From a bacterium (GTDB lineage: Bacteria; Babelota; Babeliae; Babelales; Vermiphilaceae), in contig CP064961.1 of the NCBI GenBank assembly GCA_016699125.1, positions 186,001 to 250,000 on the forward strand: DNA of 64,000 nt, in the 5' to 3' direction. The notes below the pieces were generated by a model. The model was not told the origin of the DNA and did no database searches. It saw only the letters and a program-made list of their open reading frames with translations. Made by a program: the position numbers and the translations under genes. Shown here in pieces: positions 45,267 to 54,596 of the stretch. Numbering within the stretch: position 1 is the first letter of the stretch; each line of letters starts with the position of its first letter.

Positions 45267-48200
45267 TTATGAGATATTTAAGATTTTTTCAAGTGCAGCA
45301 ACGCGTAATGCAAGTGTTTCAAGTGAGATATTCAAGGCATCTATGGTTGTTTGTTGTTGTTCAATAACTGCTTGTTGATCATGTATTGTTTTTTCATGTT
45401 GTTGTAGCCATTTAAAAAGCAGTGCATACATAATCTCATACCAAAGTGCTTCGACATTGCCCTCAGGATCGTAACGTACAAGAGAAGGCATTATCTCTAA
45501 AACTTTTTCTGCAATAAATCCAAAACGAACTCTTTTCTTCTCGTCCTCTTTATAATTAAATTCAACAGGATTAAGTTTTTTAAACTGGTTTAAATGTTCT
45601 TCAGATAAATCAGTGATATTTTCTTTGAACCGTTCTGATGATGGAGAAGTTCCAGAAATGAGTGCATTGTTATCTCCTGCTCTCACGTATACATTATAAG
45701 CATCTAGGACGATTGGATGTTTATTAAATATTCCTGTGCTGTATACATTTCCATTCAGATAAGTACCATTACCAACTGTAAGGTCGCCATTTGTAATTTC
45801 AACATCACCTCCTTGTAATATAGTACTCTGGTGTGTGGCCGGGTCACCAAGAAAAATATCATTGCCTGTTGCATTGGATCCGTTATATCCAATACAGATT
45901 GTATTAGTTACGTTTGCTAAGTTTCCAGCATTACCTGCAGCAAATCCTATTATGATGTTGTTGCCCCCTGTTGTTATACCAGTTCCAGCATTGCCGCCGA
46001 TTATTGTATTTGCTGAACCTGTAGTAATTCCTGACCCGGCAAGATTTCCCAAAAGTGTATTGCTTGAACCAATGGTAATTGCGGTACCAGCTTGACTGCC
46101 GAATAATGCATTTCCTGTTCCAATAGTTGCGTGTAGGCCAGATTGATATCCAATGGAGGTATTATTGCTTCCTGATGAGATGGCACCACCAGCTTGATAG
46201 CCCATGGTTGTGTTGGCAGTGCCGGTCGTAGCGCCTTGCAACGCTCCTGCTCCTATTGCAGAATTGAAGGTGCCAGAAGTAAGTGAAATTCCAGCGACAT
46301 GGCCTATGATAGTATTATTGGTGCCGGTGGTGAGATTTGTCAAGGTTGAGTTACCAAGGGCGACATTTTGGTTGCCCGTAGTGGTTCGATTGCCAGAACT
46401 TAAACCCAAAAACAGATTATTTGTACCGGTATTATGTAACCATAACGTACCATTTTTTAATAGTGCTCCAGAAGTTGAAGTTGTATTTGCAACGTTAATA
46501 TCATTGTAAATTATGCCAGTACCGAGCTGTCCATTGCTATCGATTGAGACTGCGGCTGTATTAGTATTAGTTGCTGTTTTGTTGTAGATACCAGCTTGGA
46601 AATTGCCTCCCGTGTGAGACGTGTTTCCAATTCTAATTGTATTTGATTCTGCCGCTACTCCAACATTTCCAATTAAGATGTCGTTTGATCCTGAGACAAG
46701 AGCGGATCCGGCACTGACACCAAGGATAGTATTTGAAGTTCCTGTAGTAAGGTTGCTGCCGGCCTGCTGTCCAAAGATACTATTGCTTGAACCGGTTGAA
46801 AGTGCGTTCCCTGCATTATACCCAACTGCCGTATTGTTTGAGCCAGTAGAAAGTGCGTTCCCTGCATTATACCCAACTGCCGTATTGTTTGAGCCAGTAG
46901 AAAGATTAAATCCAGCAAGGTTACCAATAATAGTGTTTTTATTTGCTCCATCTAACGAATAACTACTTTGATAGCCAATAGCTATATTGTCATTCCCATT
47001 TGTATTAGAACGCAATGCTGATACACCTAGTGCAACATTTTGTGTTCCACTGGTTAGATCCTGACCTGCTTTACTTCCAATTAACGTGTTTGCCGACCCC
47101 GAAGTCAAAGTAGTACCGCTTAGAGCACCGAGGCCTGTATTACGGTCACCAGTAATGGTTCGATTACCGGCATTTGCACCTAAAAATGTATTATCTAATC
47201 CAAACTCATGAAGCCATAGTGTACCATTCTTTAGTATTGCCCCAGACGCAGATGTTGTATTTGCTAGGTTAATATCATTATAAATGATGCCATCCGAAAG
47301 CTGTCCATTGCTGTCAATTGAAACAACCTTAGTATTTGTTAAGGCGCCTGTTGCACCACGAATTCCTGCTTGTAAGTTTTTGGTTTGAGTTGCAAGTGTG
47401 CCAATCCGAATGGTATTCGATTCAGCAGCGACACCACCAACAATGCCCATGTAAATATTGTTTGAACCAGTTGTTATATTACTACCTGCATTGTATCCTA
47501 TTAAAATATTATTTAAACCAGTTGATAACGAGATCCCAGCACTAGTACCAATAACAGTGTTTTGACTTGCAGTTGTAGCAGAAAATAATGATGCTTCACC
47601 CATCACACAATTTTCGTTTCCAACTGTTACATTTACACCAGCAAGGTAACCAGCAAAAGTATTCGCACTTCCTGTAGTTAATGATTTTCCACTCTCACCG
47701 CCTATTGCAGTGTTCATCGCACCAGAAACAGCACGATTCCCCGCATTTTGACCAAGAAATGTATTTGCGGGCCCTGTATCATGGAGAAACAAACTACCAT
47801 TTTTTAATATAGCGCCGGATGTTGAGGCCGTGTTTGCAAGGTTAATATCATTATAGATGATTCCTGTGCCAAGTTGACCATTGCTATCAATTGAAACGGC
47901 TGCCGTATTTGTTAAAGCACCGGCTGAACCACGAATACCGGCTTGAAAGTTTTTCGTTTGATTTGCTAAAGTACCGATGCGTATTGTATTTGATTCTGTT
48001 GGAATGCCTGCATTTGCTATTAATATGTTTTGTGATCCGGTAATTAAAGAAGTTCCTGCACTATTTCCTAAAACAATATTTGAACTTCCCGTTACAAGAT
48101 TTGATAGACTGTTATTTCCAATGCTTAGGTTAAAACTGTCAGTCGTGGTATTGCTTAATGCTTGATAGCCGATTGCCATATTAGCAGTTGCTCCACCTGT

Positions 48201-51200
48201 TGCATTGAGTAATGCTTCGCGTCCTATAGCAATATTTTCAGAACCTGAAATGAGAGAGCTCAAAGCGGCGTATCCAACGCTGACATTATCATTACCTGTT
48301 TTTACATTTTGCAAGGCAAAACTACCAACTGCTGTATTTGCTTCGCCTGAAGTAGTGTTTTGCAATGAAAAAGCTCCAAGCGCAGTATTGAAATCTGCGG
48401 TTGTGAGGCTTTGTAGGCTTTCGCACCCGATACCTGTATTATCAGTTCCAGTTAGTGTCAAATTTCCAGCAGCAAGTCCCAAGAAAGTGTTACAATTTCC
48501 ATAGTTGTGTAGCCATAATGTTCCATTTTTTAATATTGCCCCTTTTGTGTCAGTAGTGTTTGTAAGATTAATATCATTGAAAATAATTCCGGTTCCAAGT
48601 TGTCCATCGCTGTCAATTGAGACTACAGAGGTATCAGGATTTAATGGAAACACGCCACGAATTCCTGCTTGAAAGTTGCGTGCATGCACTATTGGTTCGC
48701 CTATTCGAATAGTATACAGATCACCTATATTACCCTTTGATCCAATTAGTATATTGTTAATACCATTCGTAATGGATAGTCCTGCCTCTCGTCCAATGGC
48801 AATATTTTCAGACCCTGAAGTTACATTGCTCAAAGCGGCATATCCAACACTGACATTATCATTGCCGGTTGTCATATTCTGCAAAGCAAAACTACCAACT
48901 GCTGTATTTGCTTCGCCTGAAGTAGCGTTTTGCAATGAAAAAGCCCCTAGTGCAGTATTAAAATCTGCGGTTGTGAGGCTTTGTAGGCTTTCACACCCGA
49001 TACCTGTATTATCAGTTCCTGTTAGCGTCAAATTTCCAGCAGCAAGCCCCAAGAAAGTGTTGCAGTTTCCATAATTATGCAGCCACAGTGTTCCGTTTTT
49101 TAATAGTGCTCCAGAAGTTGATGTTGTATTTGCTAGGTTAATATTATTGAAAATGATTCCCGTTCCAAGTTGTCCGTTACTATCGATTGAAACAAGCGTA
49201 GTATCGGTGTTTAATGCAGATACATCACGAATGCCTGCTTGAAAATTGCGAGCATGAACTACCGGATCACCAATGCGAATGGTATACAGATCACCAGCAG
49301 TACCTTTTGATCCAATTAATAAGTTGTAGATCTCACTTGTAATGGAAACTCCTGCATCGTAGCCGATTGCAATATTATTTGAGCCAGAAGTATTGTTTTG
49401 CAATGCGGCTTGTCCAACTGCAATATTACTATTTCCAGAAGTATTACTTTGTAATGAGAAACTCCCAACCGCAATATTTGAAGAGCCGTTAGTTAATGAT
49501 TGTAAACTTGATGAGCCAACTGCAGTATTAAAGTCGCCAATAAGTGATCGGTTACCCGCATCTTGCCCTAAAAAAGTATTTTCAGTTCCATAGTTATGTA
49601 AAAACAACATACCTTCTTTTAATAATGCTCCAGATGTTGCACTGGTATTTGCAAGGTTAATATCATTGTAAATGATTCCGGTGCCCAACTGCCAATTGCT
49701 GTCAATTGATACGAGTGCAGTATTTGTTAATGCTCCTGTTGATCCTAAAATACCAGATTGAAAATTTTTTGTGTTATTTATATTGCCGATTCTTATGAAT
49801 CCATCGTCAGTTGCATTACCCACATTACCAACAAAAATGTTCCATGATCCGGTCACAAGATTTTCACCTGCGCCTTCACCAAAAGCAAGGTTTCTGTCCC
49901 CGTTTGTAAGATTTGATAGACTATTATTACCGACGGCGACGTTGGAACTATTTGTTGTGGTATTTTTTAAACTGTTAACACCAATGCCAGTATTATCAAA
50001 ACCGGCAATATTTTGGTTTAAGCTTGAAGTGCCAATTCCAATATTGTCGACACTTACATTACCAACAATAGCTCCAGCGTCTTGACCCAAAAATAAGTTA
50101 TTGTTCCCAAATCCAGTGTCATGTAAAAAGGGTGTGGTAAAATTTTTATAAAGATAACCAATGGTTCCGAGTCCGTTGGATGAGTTCATATAAAGATTAC
50201 AGCCAACATAAACGTCACAGGCAAAGTTTGCTGTTCCGGTAACATTGAGATTGTTACCAACATTAGCATTTCCATTTTCAAGCAGTAAGTCTCCATTTTG
50301 TACGGTGATTCCACCCGGACCATTGATAGAAAGTCCGCCGCCACCTCCGATGCCGATACCACCTCCACCACCTATGCTCAGACCAGCGCCACCACCAAGA
50401 CCAATCCCGGCGCCGCCTGCTATGCCCAAACCCCCACCGCCAGCAATTCCAATTCCAGCACCACCACCAAGTCCAATACCACCTCCTGCAGGTACTGTGC
50501 CCCCATTAACTGCTATACTCCCTGGTGTCGTTCCTGTTCCGGGAACTTGAACGGATGGCGTTATTATATCAACTGGGTCGGTTGGGTTAGTTAAACCAGG
50601 TGCAGTTATTGGATTGTTAAATTTTGCATAGCCACCAACAAGCATGCCTCCAGCAACTACTGTATCTCCAGTAACATTCACTGGTCCTGAAACATTCAGT
50701 TTGCAATTTACATTTAATGAACATATATCCAATGTGTCAGTCGTCATACCACCTGATACACTGATTGGACCAGAAATGTTTGCCGCGCAGTTTACATTCA
50801 AAGTGCAAATGTCAAGCGTATCAAGCGTCAGACCACCAGTCATGTTGGTTGGGCCAGAAATATTCAATGCGCCAGAGATGCTGGTTGCACCGAAAAGATT
50901 GAGGTCGCCAAATAGGTTGGTGGTGCCCGTAAGATTTGTCGGTCCTGAAATATTAATAAATGAGTTTGGATCACTGTTTGTTGTAGTCAAATTGGTGGTT
51001 CCATAAAATTGTGATGTCCCTGTGACGCTGACTGGCCCAGAAACATTGACGTTACCAGTCATCGTGGTATTGCCAGCAACATTTAATGGACCAGAAAGGT
51101 TTGCCGCGCAGTTTACATTCAAAGTGCAAACGTCGAGCGTATCAAGCGTCAGGCCACCAGTCATGTTGGTTGGGCCAGAAACATTGAAAGGTCCGGATAG

Positions 51201-52583
51201 ATTGGTTGATCCAGAAAGATTTAAATTGCCAAACAGATTGGTACTTCCGGTGATATTGGTAGGACCAGAGATGTTGATAAAAGAGTTTGGATCACTGTTT
51301 TTTGTTGTGAAATTGGTGGTGCCATAAAATTGCGATGTTCCTGTGACGCTGACCGGTCCAGAAACATTGACGTCACCAGTCATCGTGGTATTGCCAGTAA
51401 CATTTAATGGTCCAGAAAGATTAGTTTGGCAGTTTACATTCAAAGTGCAGACGTCAAGGGTATCAAGGGTCAGACCACCAGTCATGTTGGTTGGGCCAGA
51501 AACATTCAATGCGCCAGAGATGCTGGTTGCACCTGAAACATTGAAAGGTCCAGAGAGATTTGTTGATCCTGAAAGATTGAGGTCGCCAAATAGGTTGGTG
51601 GTGCCCGTGAGATTTGTCGGTCCTGAAATATTAATAAATGAGTTTGGATCATTATTGGTTGTAGTCAAATTGGTGGTTCCATAAAATTGTGATGTCCCTG
51701 TGACGTTGACTGGTCCAGAAAAATTGACTGGTCCAGAGACACTCATTGGGCCAGAGATATTTGCAGCACATTCAACATTTAAAGTGCAAACGTCGAGCGT
51801 ATCAAGCGTCAGGCCACCAGTAATATTTGTGGGACCTGAAACATTGAAAGGTCCAGACAGATTGGTTGATCCAGAAAGATTTAAATCTCCAAACAGATTC
51901 GTACTTCCGGTAATAGTGGTAGGTCCAGAAAGGTTGCTTTCGCAAGTAACAGTTAATGTACAAATATCGATGTTTTCAGTAGTTGATCCATAGATCATAT
52001 TTAAGTCGCCACTTAGGTTTAAATCTCCACCGACTGAAAGGTCATTCCAGATGTATGTAGGGCCTGAAACATGTAGTGGCCCAGAAATATTTGCTTGGCA
52101 AGTTACGTCCAGATTACAAACTTCTAGTTTATTAAGTGTAGTATCTCCAGAGACATTCAGAGGACCGGAAATATCTGCTTGACATGTTACTGCTAAGTTG
52201 CACACATCAAGTGTATCTATAGCTGTTGCACCGGAAATGTTTACTGGGCCAGAAAGGTTTGTTTGACAATCTACATTCAGTTCGCATACGTTCAGTGTAT
52301 CAACTGTTGCAGTATCTTTAACAGTAATATTTTCTTTAAATAACGCATCATTAATTACTTTTAATGTCCTTGTTTGTATATTTCTTCCATTGAATAAACA
52401 CCTGACATCAAGGGAGCTGAACACTGCCTGTGTAGCAGTATCAAATTTTGCACCATCCTGTTGAGTTGGTAAAAACTGTTGGTATTTTTCATTTGATCGT
52501 GGTTCAGGGTTAATAGTACATGCTAAAAGCATGGTACAGAAAAATGGTTTATGCATGGTACAGAAAAATGGTTTATGCTTCAT
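45267..52583 (-). CDS. giant fibre-like surface protein with beta-solenoid repeats, YadA-head modules and S74 domain
   Basis: 2438 residues. Order: a short leader containing LLAC, which could be a lipobox; an N-terminal domain shared with the 609-aa relative (FLPTQQ, AVFSSLDV); about 560 residues of SGPxNV / TGxxNL six-residue-period repeats with CX5C pairs such as VCTLNVNC; a Gly-rich stretch (about 690-765); about 1500 residues of head-like repeats (NTAVGYNAG, NNIAIGYQ) in modules marked by VSIDSNGQLGTGIIYNDINL; and a C-terminal S74 chaperone (SSERFKENI, FGFIAEKVLEIMP, YEIMYALL) plus coiled coil. The protein is probably a trimeric fibre that trims its own chaperone. Its target is unknown. 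AAGG lies before the ATG. Confidence 0.88.
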   Translation of the reverse strand: MKHKPFFCTMHKPFFCTMLLACTINPEPRSNEKYQQFLPTQQDGAKFDTATQAVFSSLDVRCLFNGRNIQTRTLKVINDALFKENITVKDTATVDTLNVCELNVDCQTNLSGPVNISGATAIDTLDVCNLAVTCQADISGPLNVSGDTTLNKLEVCNLDVTCQANISGPLHVSGPTYIWNDLSVGGDLNLSGDLNMIYGSTTENIDICTLTVTCESNLSGPTTITGSTNLFGDLNLSGSTNLSGPFNVSGPTNITGGLTLDTLDVCTLNVECAANISGPMSVSGPVNFSGPVNVTGTSQFYGTTNLTTTNNDPNSFINISGPTNLTGTTNLFGDLNLSGSTNLSGPFNVSGATSISGALNVSGPTNMTGGLTLDTLDVCTLNVNCQTNLSGPLNVTGNTTMTGDVNVSGPVSVTGTSQFYGTTNFTTKNSDPNSFINISGPTNITGSTNLFGNLNLSGSTNLSGPFNVSGPTNMTGGLTLDTLDVCTLNVNCAANLSGPLNVAGNTTMTGNVNVSGPVSVTGTSQFYGTTNLTTTNSDPNSFINISGPTNLTGTTNLFGDLNLFGATSISGALNISGPTNMTGGLTLDTLDICTLNVNCAANISGPISVSGGMTTDTLDICSLNVNCKLNVSGPVNVTGDTVVAGGMLVGGYAKFNNPITAPGLTNPTDPVDIITPSVQVPGTGTTPGSIAVNGGTVPAGGGIGLGGGAGIGIAGGGGLGIAGGAGIGLGGGAGLSIGGGGGIGIGGGGGLSINGPGGITVQNGDLLLENGNANVGNNLNVTGTANFACDVYVGCNLYMNSSNGLGTIGYLYKNFTTPFLHDTGFGNNNLFLGQDAGAIVGNVSVDNIGIGTSSLNQNIAGFDNTGIGVNSLKNTTTNSSNVAVGNNSLSNLTNGDRNLAFGEGAGENLVTGSWNIFVGNVGNATDDGFIRIGNINNTKNFQSGILGSTGALTNTALVSIDSNWQLGTGIIYNDINLANTSATSGALLKEGMLFLHNYGTENTFLGQDAGNRSLIGDFNTAVGSSSLQSLTNGSSNIAVGSFSLQSNTSGNSNIAVGQAALQNNTSGSNNIAIGYDAGVSITSEIYNLLIGSKGTAGDLYTIRIGDPVVHARNFQAGIRDVSALNTDTTLVSIDSNGQLGTGIIFNNINLANTTSTSGALLKNGTLWLHNYGNCNTFLGLAAGNLTLTGTDNTGIGCESLQSLTTADFNTALGAFSLQNATSGEANTAVGSFALQNMTTGNDNVSVGYAALSNVTSGSENIAIGREAGLSITNGINNILIGSKGNIGDLYTIRIGEPIVHARNFQAGIRGVFPLNPDTSVVSIDSDGQLGTGIIFNDINLTNTTDTKGAILKNGTLWLHNYGNCNTFLGLAAGNLTLTGTDNTGIGCESLQSLTTADFNTALGAFSLQNTTSGEANTAVGSFALQNVKTGNDNVSVGYAALSSLISGSENIAIGREALLNATGGATANMAIGYQALSNTTTDSFNLSIGNNSLSNLVTGSSNIVLGNSAGTSLITGSQNILIANAGIPTESNTIRIGTLANQTKNFQAGIRGSAGALTNTAAVSIDSNGQLGTGIIYNDINLANTASTSGAILKNGSLFLHDTGPANTFLGQNAGNRAVSGAMNTAIGGESGKSLTTGSANTFAGYLAGVNVTVGNENCVMGEASLFSATTASQNTVIGTSAGISLSTGLNNILIGYNAGSNITTGSNNIYMGIVGGVAAESNTIRIGTLATQTKNLQAGIRGATGALTNTKVVSIDSNGQLSDGIIYNDINLANTTSASGAILKNGTLWLHEFGLDNTFLGANAGNRTITGDRNTGLGALSGTTLTSGSANTLIGSKAGQDLTSGTQNVALGVSALRSNTNGNDNIAIGYQSSYSLDGANKNTIIGNLAGFNLSTGSNNTAVGYNAGNALSTGSNNTAVGYNAGNALSTGSSNSIFGQQAGSNLTTGTSNTILGVSAGSALVSGSNDILIGNVGVAAESNTIRIGNTSHTGGNFQAGIYNKTATNTNTAAVSIDSNGQLGTGIIYNDINVANTTSTSGALLKNGTLWLHNTGTNNLFLGLSSGNRTTTGNQNVALGNSTLTNLTTGTNNTIIGHVAGISLTSGTFNSAIGAGALQGATTGTANTTMGYQAGGAISSGSNNTSIGYQSGLHATIGTGNALFGSQAGTAITIGSSNTLLGNLAGSGITTGSANTIIGGNAGTGITTGGNNIIIGFAAGNAGNLANVTNTICIGYNGSNATGNDIFLGDPATHQSTILQGGDVEITNGDLTVGNGTYLNGNVYSTGIFNKHPIVLDAYNVYVRAGDNNALISGTSPSSERFKENITDLSEEHLNQFKKLNPVEFNYKEDEKKRVRFGFIAEKVLEIMPSLVRYDPEGNVEALWYEIMYALLFKWLQQHEKTIHDQQAVIEQQQTTIDALNISLETLALRVAALEKILNIS
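46798..46899 (-). repeat. perfect 51-base tandem duplication
   Basis: Two identical 51-base units (46798-46848 and 46849-46899) inside the giant gene, each coding for 17 residues containing NTAVGYNAGNALSTGS. Identity at the DNA level means a very recent duplication. Confidence 0.95.
48226..49130 (-). repeat. near-identical 190-residue module repeat
   Basis: About 335 bases at 48226-48560 recur at 48796-49130, exactly 570 bases apart, with few changes. The copies code for head modules with LFNxALGAFSLQN-type and GCESLQSLTT stretches. Confidence 0.85.
50640..52320 (-). repeat. CX5C / SGP solenoid repeats in the giant fibre gene
   Basis: In-frame repeats with many near-identical DNA stretches. 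Blocks start with LDTLDVCTLNVNC, continue through NLSGPLNV, TSQFYGTTNLTT and DPNSFINISGPTN, and repeat. Nine of the ten CX5C pairs of the protein lie here. Confidence 0.85.
52530..52577 (-). repeat. 24-base tandem duplication in the signal sequence
   Basis: The same 24 bases occur twice back to back and code for HKPFFCTM twice at the very start of the giant protein, lengthening its leader by eight residues. Confidence 0.95.
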
Positions 52584-52730
52584 TTGTATTCGCCTTTTTT
52601 TAGTGGGTTATTTTTTAAGATAAGAAAAACAGTTCTTATGTCAAAAGGTTGGCTATGGAAAGCGAATTAAACATAGTCATGAACGTATGTAGTGATAGTG
52701 TCTTAGTTAGATAAAACTACTAAAACAAAA

Positions 52731-52760
52731 ATGTGGTAGCTAAAAAATTAGCTACCACAT
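52731..52760 (-). terminator. terminator of the 599-aa barrel gene
   Basis: A 13-base perfect stem (ATGTGGTAGCTAA with its complement) around AAAA, 21 bases after the stop at 52781 in the minus direction. Confidence 0.75.
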
Positions 52761-52780
52761 CTGTTAAGTATGTACCTTTT

Positions 52781-54580
52781 TTAAAATGAAACACTCATAC
52801 CAATGTGTGCTTCAGTGCTTTTCATGGCGTTGCGACCGGCAAAGTCGTAGCAAGCACCAGCTTTGAGTTTGAAGTAGTTCCAGCGATGGAACAGTTCAGC
52901 TCTGACTGCGTGTGTCATTGCGTTTGTTTTTTGTGCTGCTACGTCAACATCAAGTTGTTTATGTTCATTGCCAAAAAAATCGGTCGCATCAACGTCTTTA
53001 TAATGAACATGGTCTTTGTTTTTTGCAAAGAATGAGTATCCAACGGTGCAGCCAAGTTCAGGATTGTGTGGGTGGAAGAAGTTGAGATTTGCTTGGGCTG
53101 TAAAATAGTTCCATGAGATACCAGCTTCAACAGCAGGCCCCATGTTTTTGGCTGTTGCGCCAACAAATGCAGCAGGTACCCATTCATCACGAGCAAATGC
53201 ATGATTTGCACTTGCAGATACATCAAAACTCATTGATGAAAGTGGCTGCCAACCGGCCGTTGCTGCAACAAAAAGTTCCCAATGTCCATTGTTACCAGTT
53301 TGTAACTGCAGGACACGTAACGCTTTTTGGTCGTCCCGTTTTGATCCAGTTGGACAGTTGGTTCCCATTGCCAGTTTCACAAACCAGTCATCTTCCTGAT
53401 CATGATAGATGGTATGAAAACACAGTTTAATATCACCAAGTCCTGCACGGCGTTCGTATGCGTTTAAAAACAGTCCGTTGTCTGCCAAAAAGTCAGATGC
53501 GGAACGGTTTGCAAGGTCTGCGATCTGTACTGCGTACAAAATCTGGTTGACCATACTTTGTGATTCACGGGTAAGTTCAATAGAGCTTGCACTGTTACGT
53601 CGTGGCACAACCCATAATGTTGATTCAGTATCCAGTTTTGAGAGCTCATAATCGGTTGCATTTTTTACAAAAAATACCTGATTATTGGTTCCATCACCAT
53701 TTAAACTTAATGCTGACGAAGCATCAGTCGGTAGTTTGCGATACGGTTGTGCGGGCGCTAAGTGATCTGTTTTTTTGATAACGTACGCTTGCGCACTGTT
53801 TTGATTAGCTCCATTAATAGTTATGTAACCAACTTTCAAATGATCACCATCAACTTGAACTAATGGCCTTCTTTCGTCAAGCATGAGGTTATTTAAAAAA
53901 TCTGCACGAATTGCAAGATCATTCTGGTACTGTTCTGTGGTTGCAACAGGCTCAGTGTCTAGCGCATCAGTCTTAGTTGCTTTGACCACATTAACTTTAA
54001 ATAGATCTTCCAACGTTTCTTCGGTTTTTCCAACGGTTGTATTTGGTTTCACTTCAACCACATTGATTGGCATAACAACAGATCCACCAACGTGCCAGTT
54101 GCTATCTTCAACATTGTAACTTACTTGACCACCAACGCATACGCCTTTTTCATTATATTCGTAGGATGGCATTACATATGCTGCCGCAATGAGCGGATTA
54201 TATTTGTTAAGCTGTGCAATATCATCAATGTTGCCGTTTGAAAATGCTTCAGCAATTTTGAACTTTTCTTTGCCAAAAAAGAGTGTTGCCAACGACTGCG
54301 TATTACGAGTTACTGAATCACTGTTATCAGCTGCCTGAAATGCGCTGCCGGCAGATCGTGAATAGAGTGAAACCCATTTGTGAAAGTGCCAGGTGCAACA
54401 ATCTTTATCTAAATCCTTTTTGGAGGGCATTAAATCATACCACCATGCTCTTTCGACCGGTTGAAGACGCATACCATGAGAATGAGCCAAACTTAATGGT
54501 GCACGCCAGTCACCATCTGCCAAAAGGGGAGCGCTCATCGCGAGCGCTCCAAAAATGTTAACAATCTGTTTTTTCTTCAT
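52781..54580 (-). CDS. outer membrane beta-barrel protein, 599 aa
   Basis: 599 residues with a signal peptide (KKKQIVNIFGALAMSAPLLA). The C-terminal half alternates in membrane-strand fashion (AGISWNYFTAQANLNFF, AELFHRWNYFKLKAGACYDF) and the last residues are IGMSVSF, ending in Phe as Bam-assembled barrels do. The N-terminal part has WWYDLMPSKKDL and a Cys pair. Function unknown; its place between two giant surface proteins suggests an export or anchoring role, which is inference. Confidence 0.75.
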   Translation of the reverse strand: MKKKQIVNIFGALAMSAPLLADGDWRAPLSLAHSHGMRLQPVERAWWYDLMPSKKDLDKDCCTWHFHKWVSLYSRSAGSAFQAADNSDSVTRNTQSLATLFFGKEKFKIAEAFSNGNIDDIAQLNKYNPLIAAAYVMPSYEYNEKGVCVGGQVSYNVEDSNWHVGGSVVMPINVVEVKPNTTVGKTEETLEDLFKVNVVKATKTDALDTEPVATTEQYQNDLAIRADFLNNLMLDERRPLVQVDGDHLKVGYITINGANQNSAQAYVIKKTDHLAPAQPYRKLPTDASSALSLNGDGTNNQVFFVKNATDYELSKLDTESTLWVVPRRNSASSIELTRESQSMVNQILYAVQIADLANRSASDFLADNGLFLNAYERRAGLGDIKLCFHTIYHDQEDDWFVKLAMGTNCPTGSKRDDQKALRVLQLQTGNNGHWELFVAATAGWQPLSSMSFDVSASANHAFARDEWVPAAFVGATAKNMGPAVEAGISWNYFTAQANLNFFHPHNPELGCTVGYSFFAKNKDHVHYKDVDATDFFGNEHKQLDVDVAAQKTNAMTHAVRAELFHRWNYFKLKAGACYDFAGRNAMKSTEAHIGMSVSF

Positions 54581-54596
54581 TCAATTCCTCTTATGT

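Noticed and set aside
50245..50594. Open plus-strand frames very rich in Pro
   Set aside because: They are the antisense of the Gly-rich stretch of the giant fibre gene. Low-complexity Gly codons keep the opposite strand open.
45835..52000. Many plus-strand frames of 60-130 codons opposite the giant gene
   Set aside because: They recur with the repeat period, have no ribosome binding sites, and mirror the repeated Asn/Thr/Gly codons of the real gene.
50640..52320. Regular repeats that could suggest a CRISPR array
   Set aside because: Repeats are unequal, in frame and coding; there are no unique spacers of constant length and no cas genes.
43353..52583. Prophage tail-fibre origin of the S74 proteins
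   Set aside because: There are no phage structural, lysis or integrase genes nearby, and the smaller protein has a clear signal peptide, so a cellular surface role fits better. A distant phage origin of the domain stays possible.
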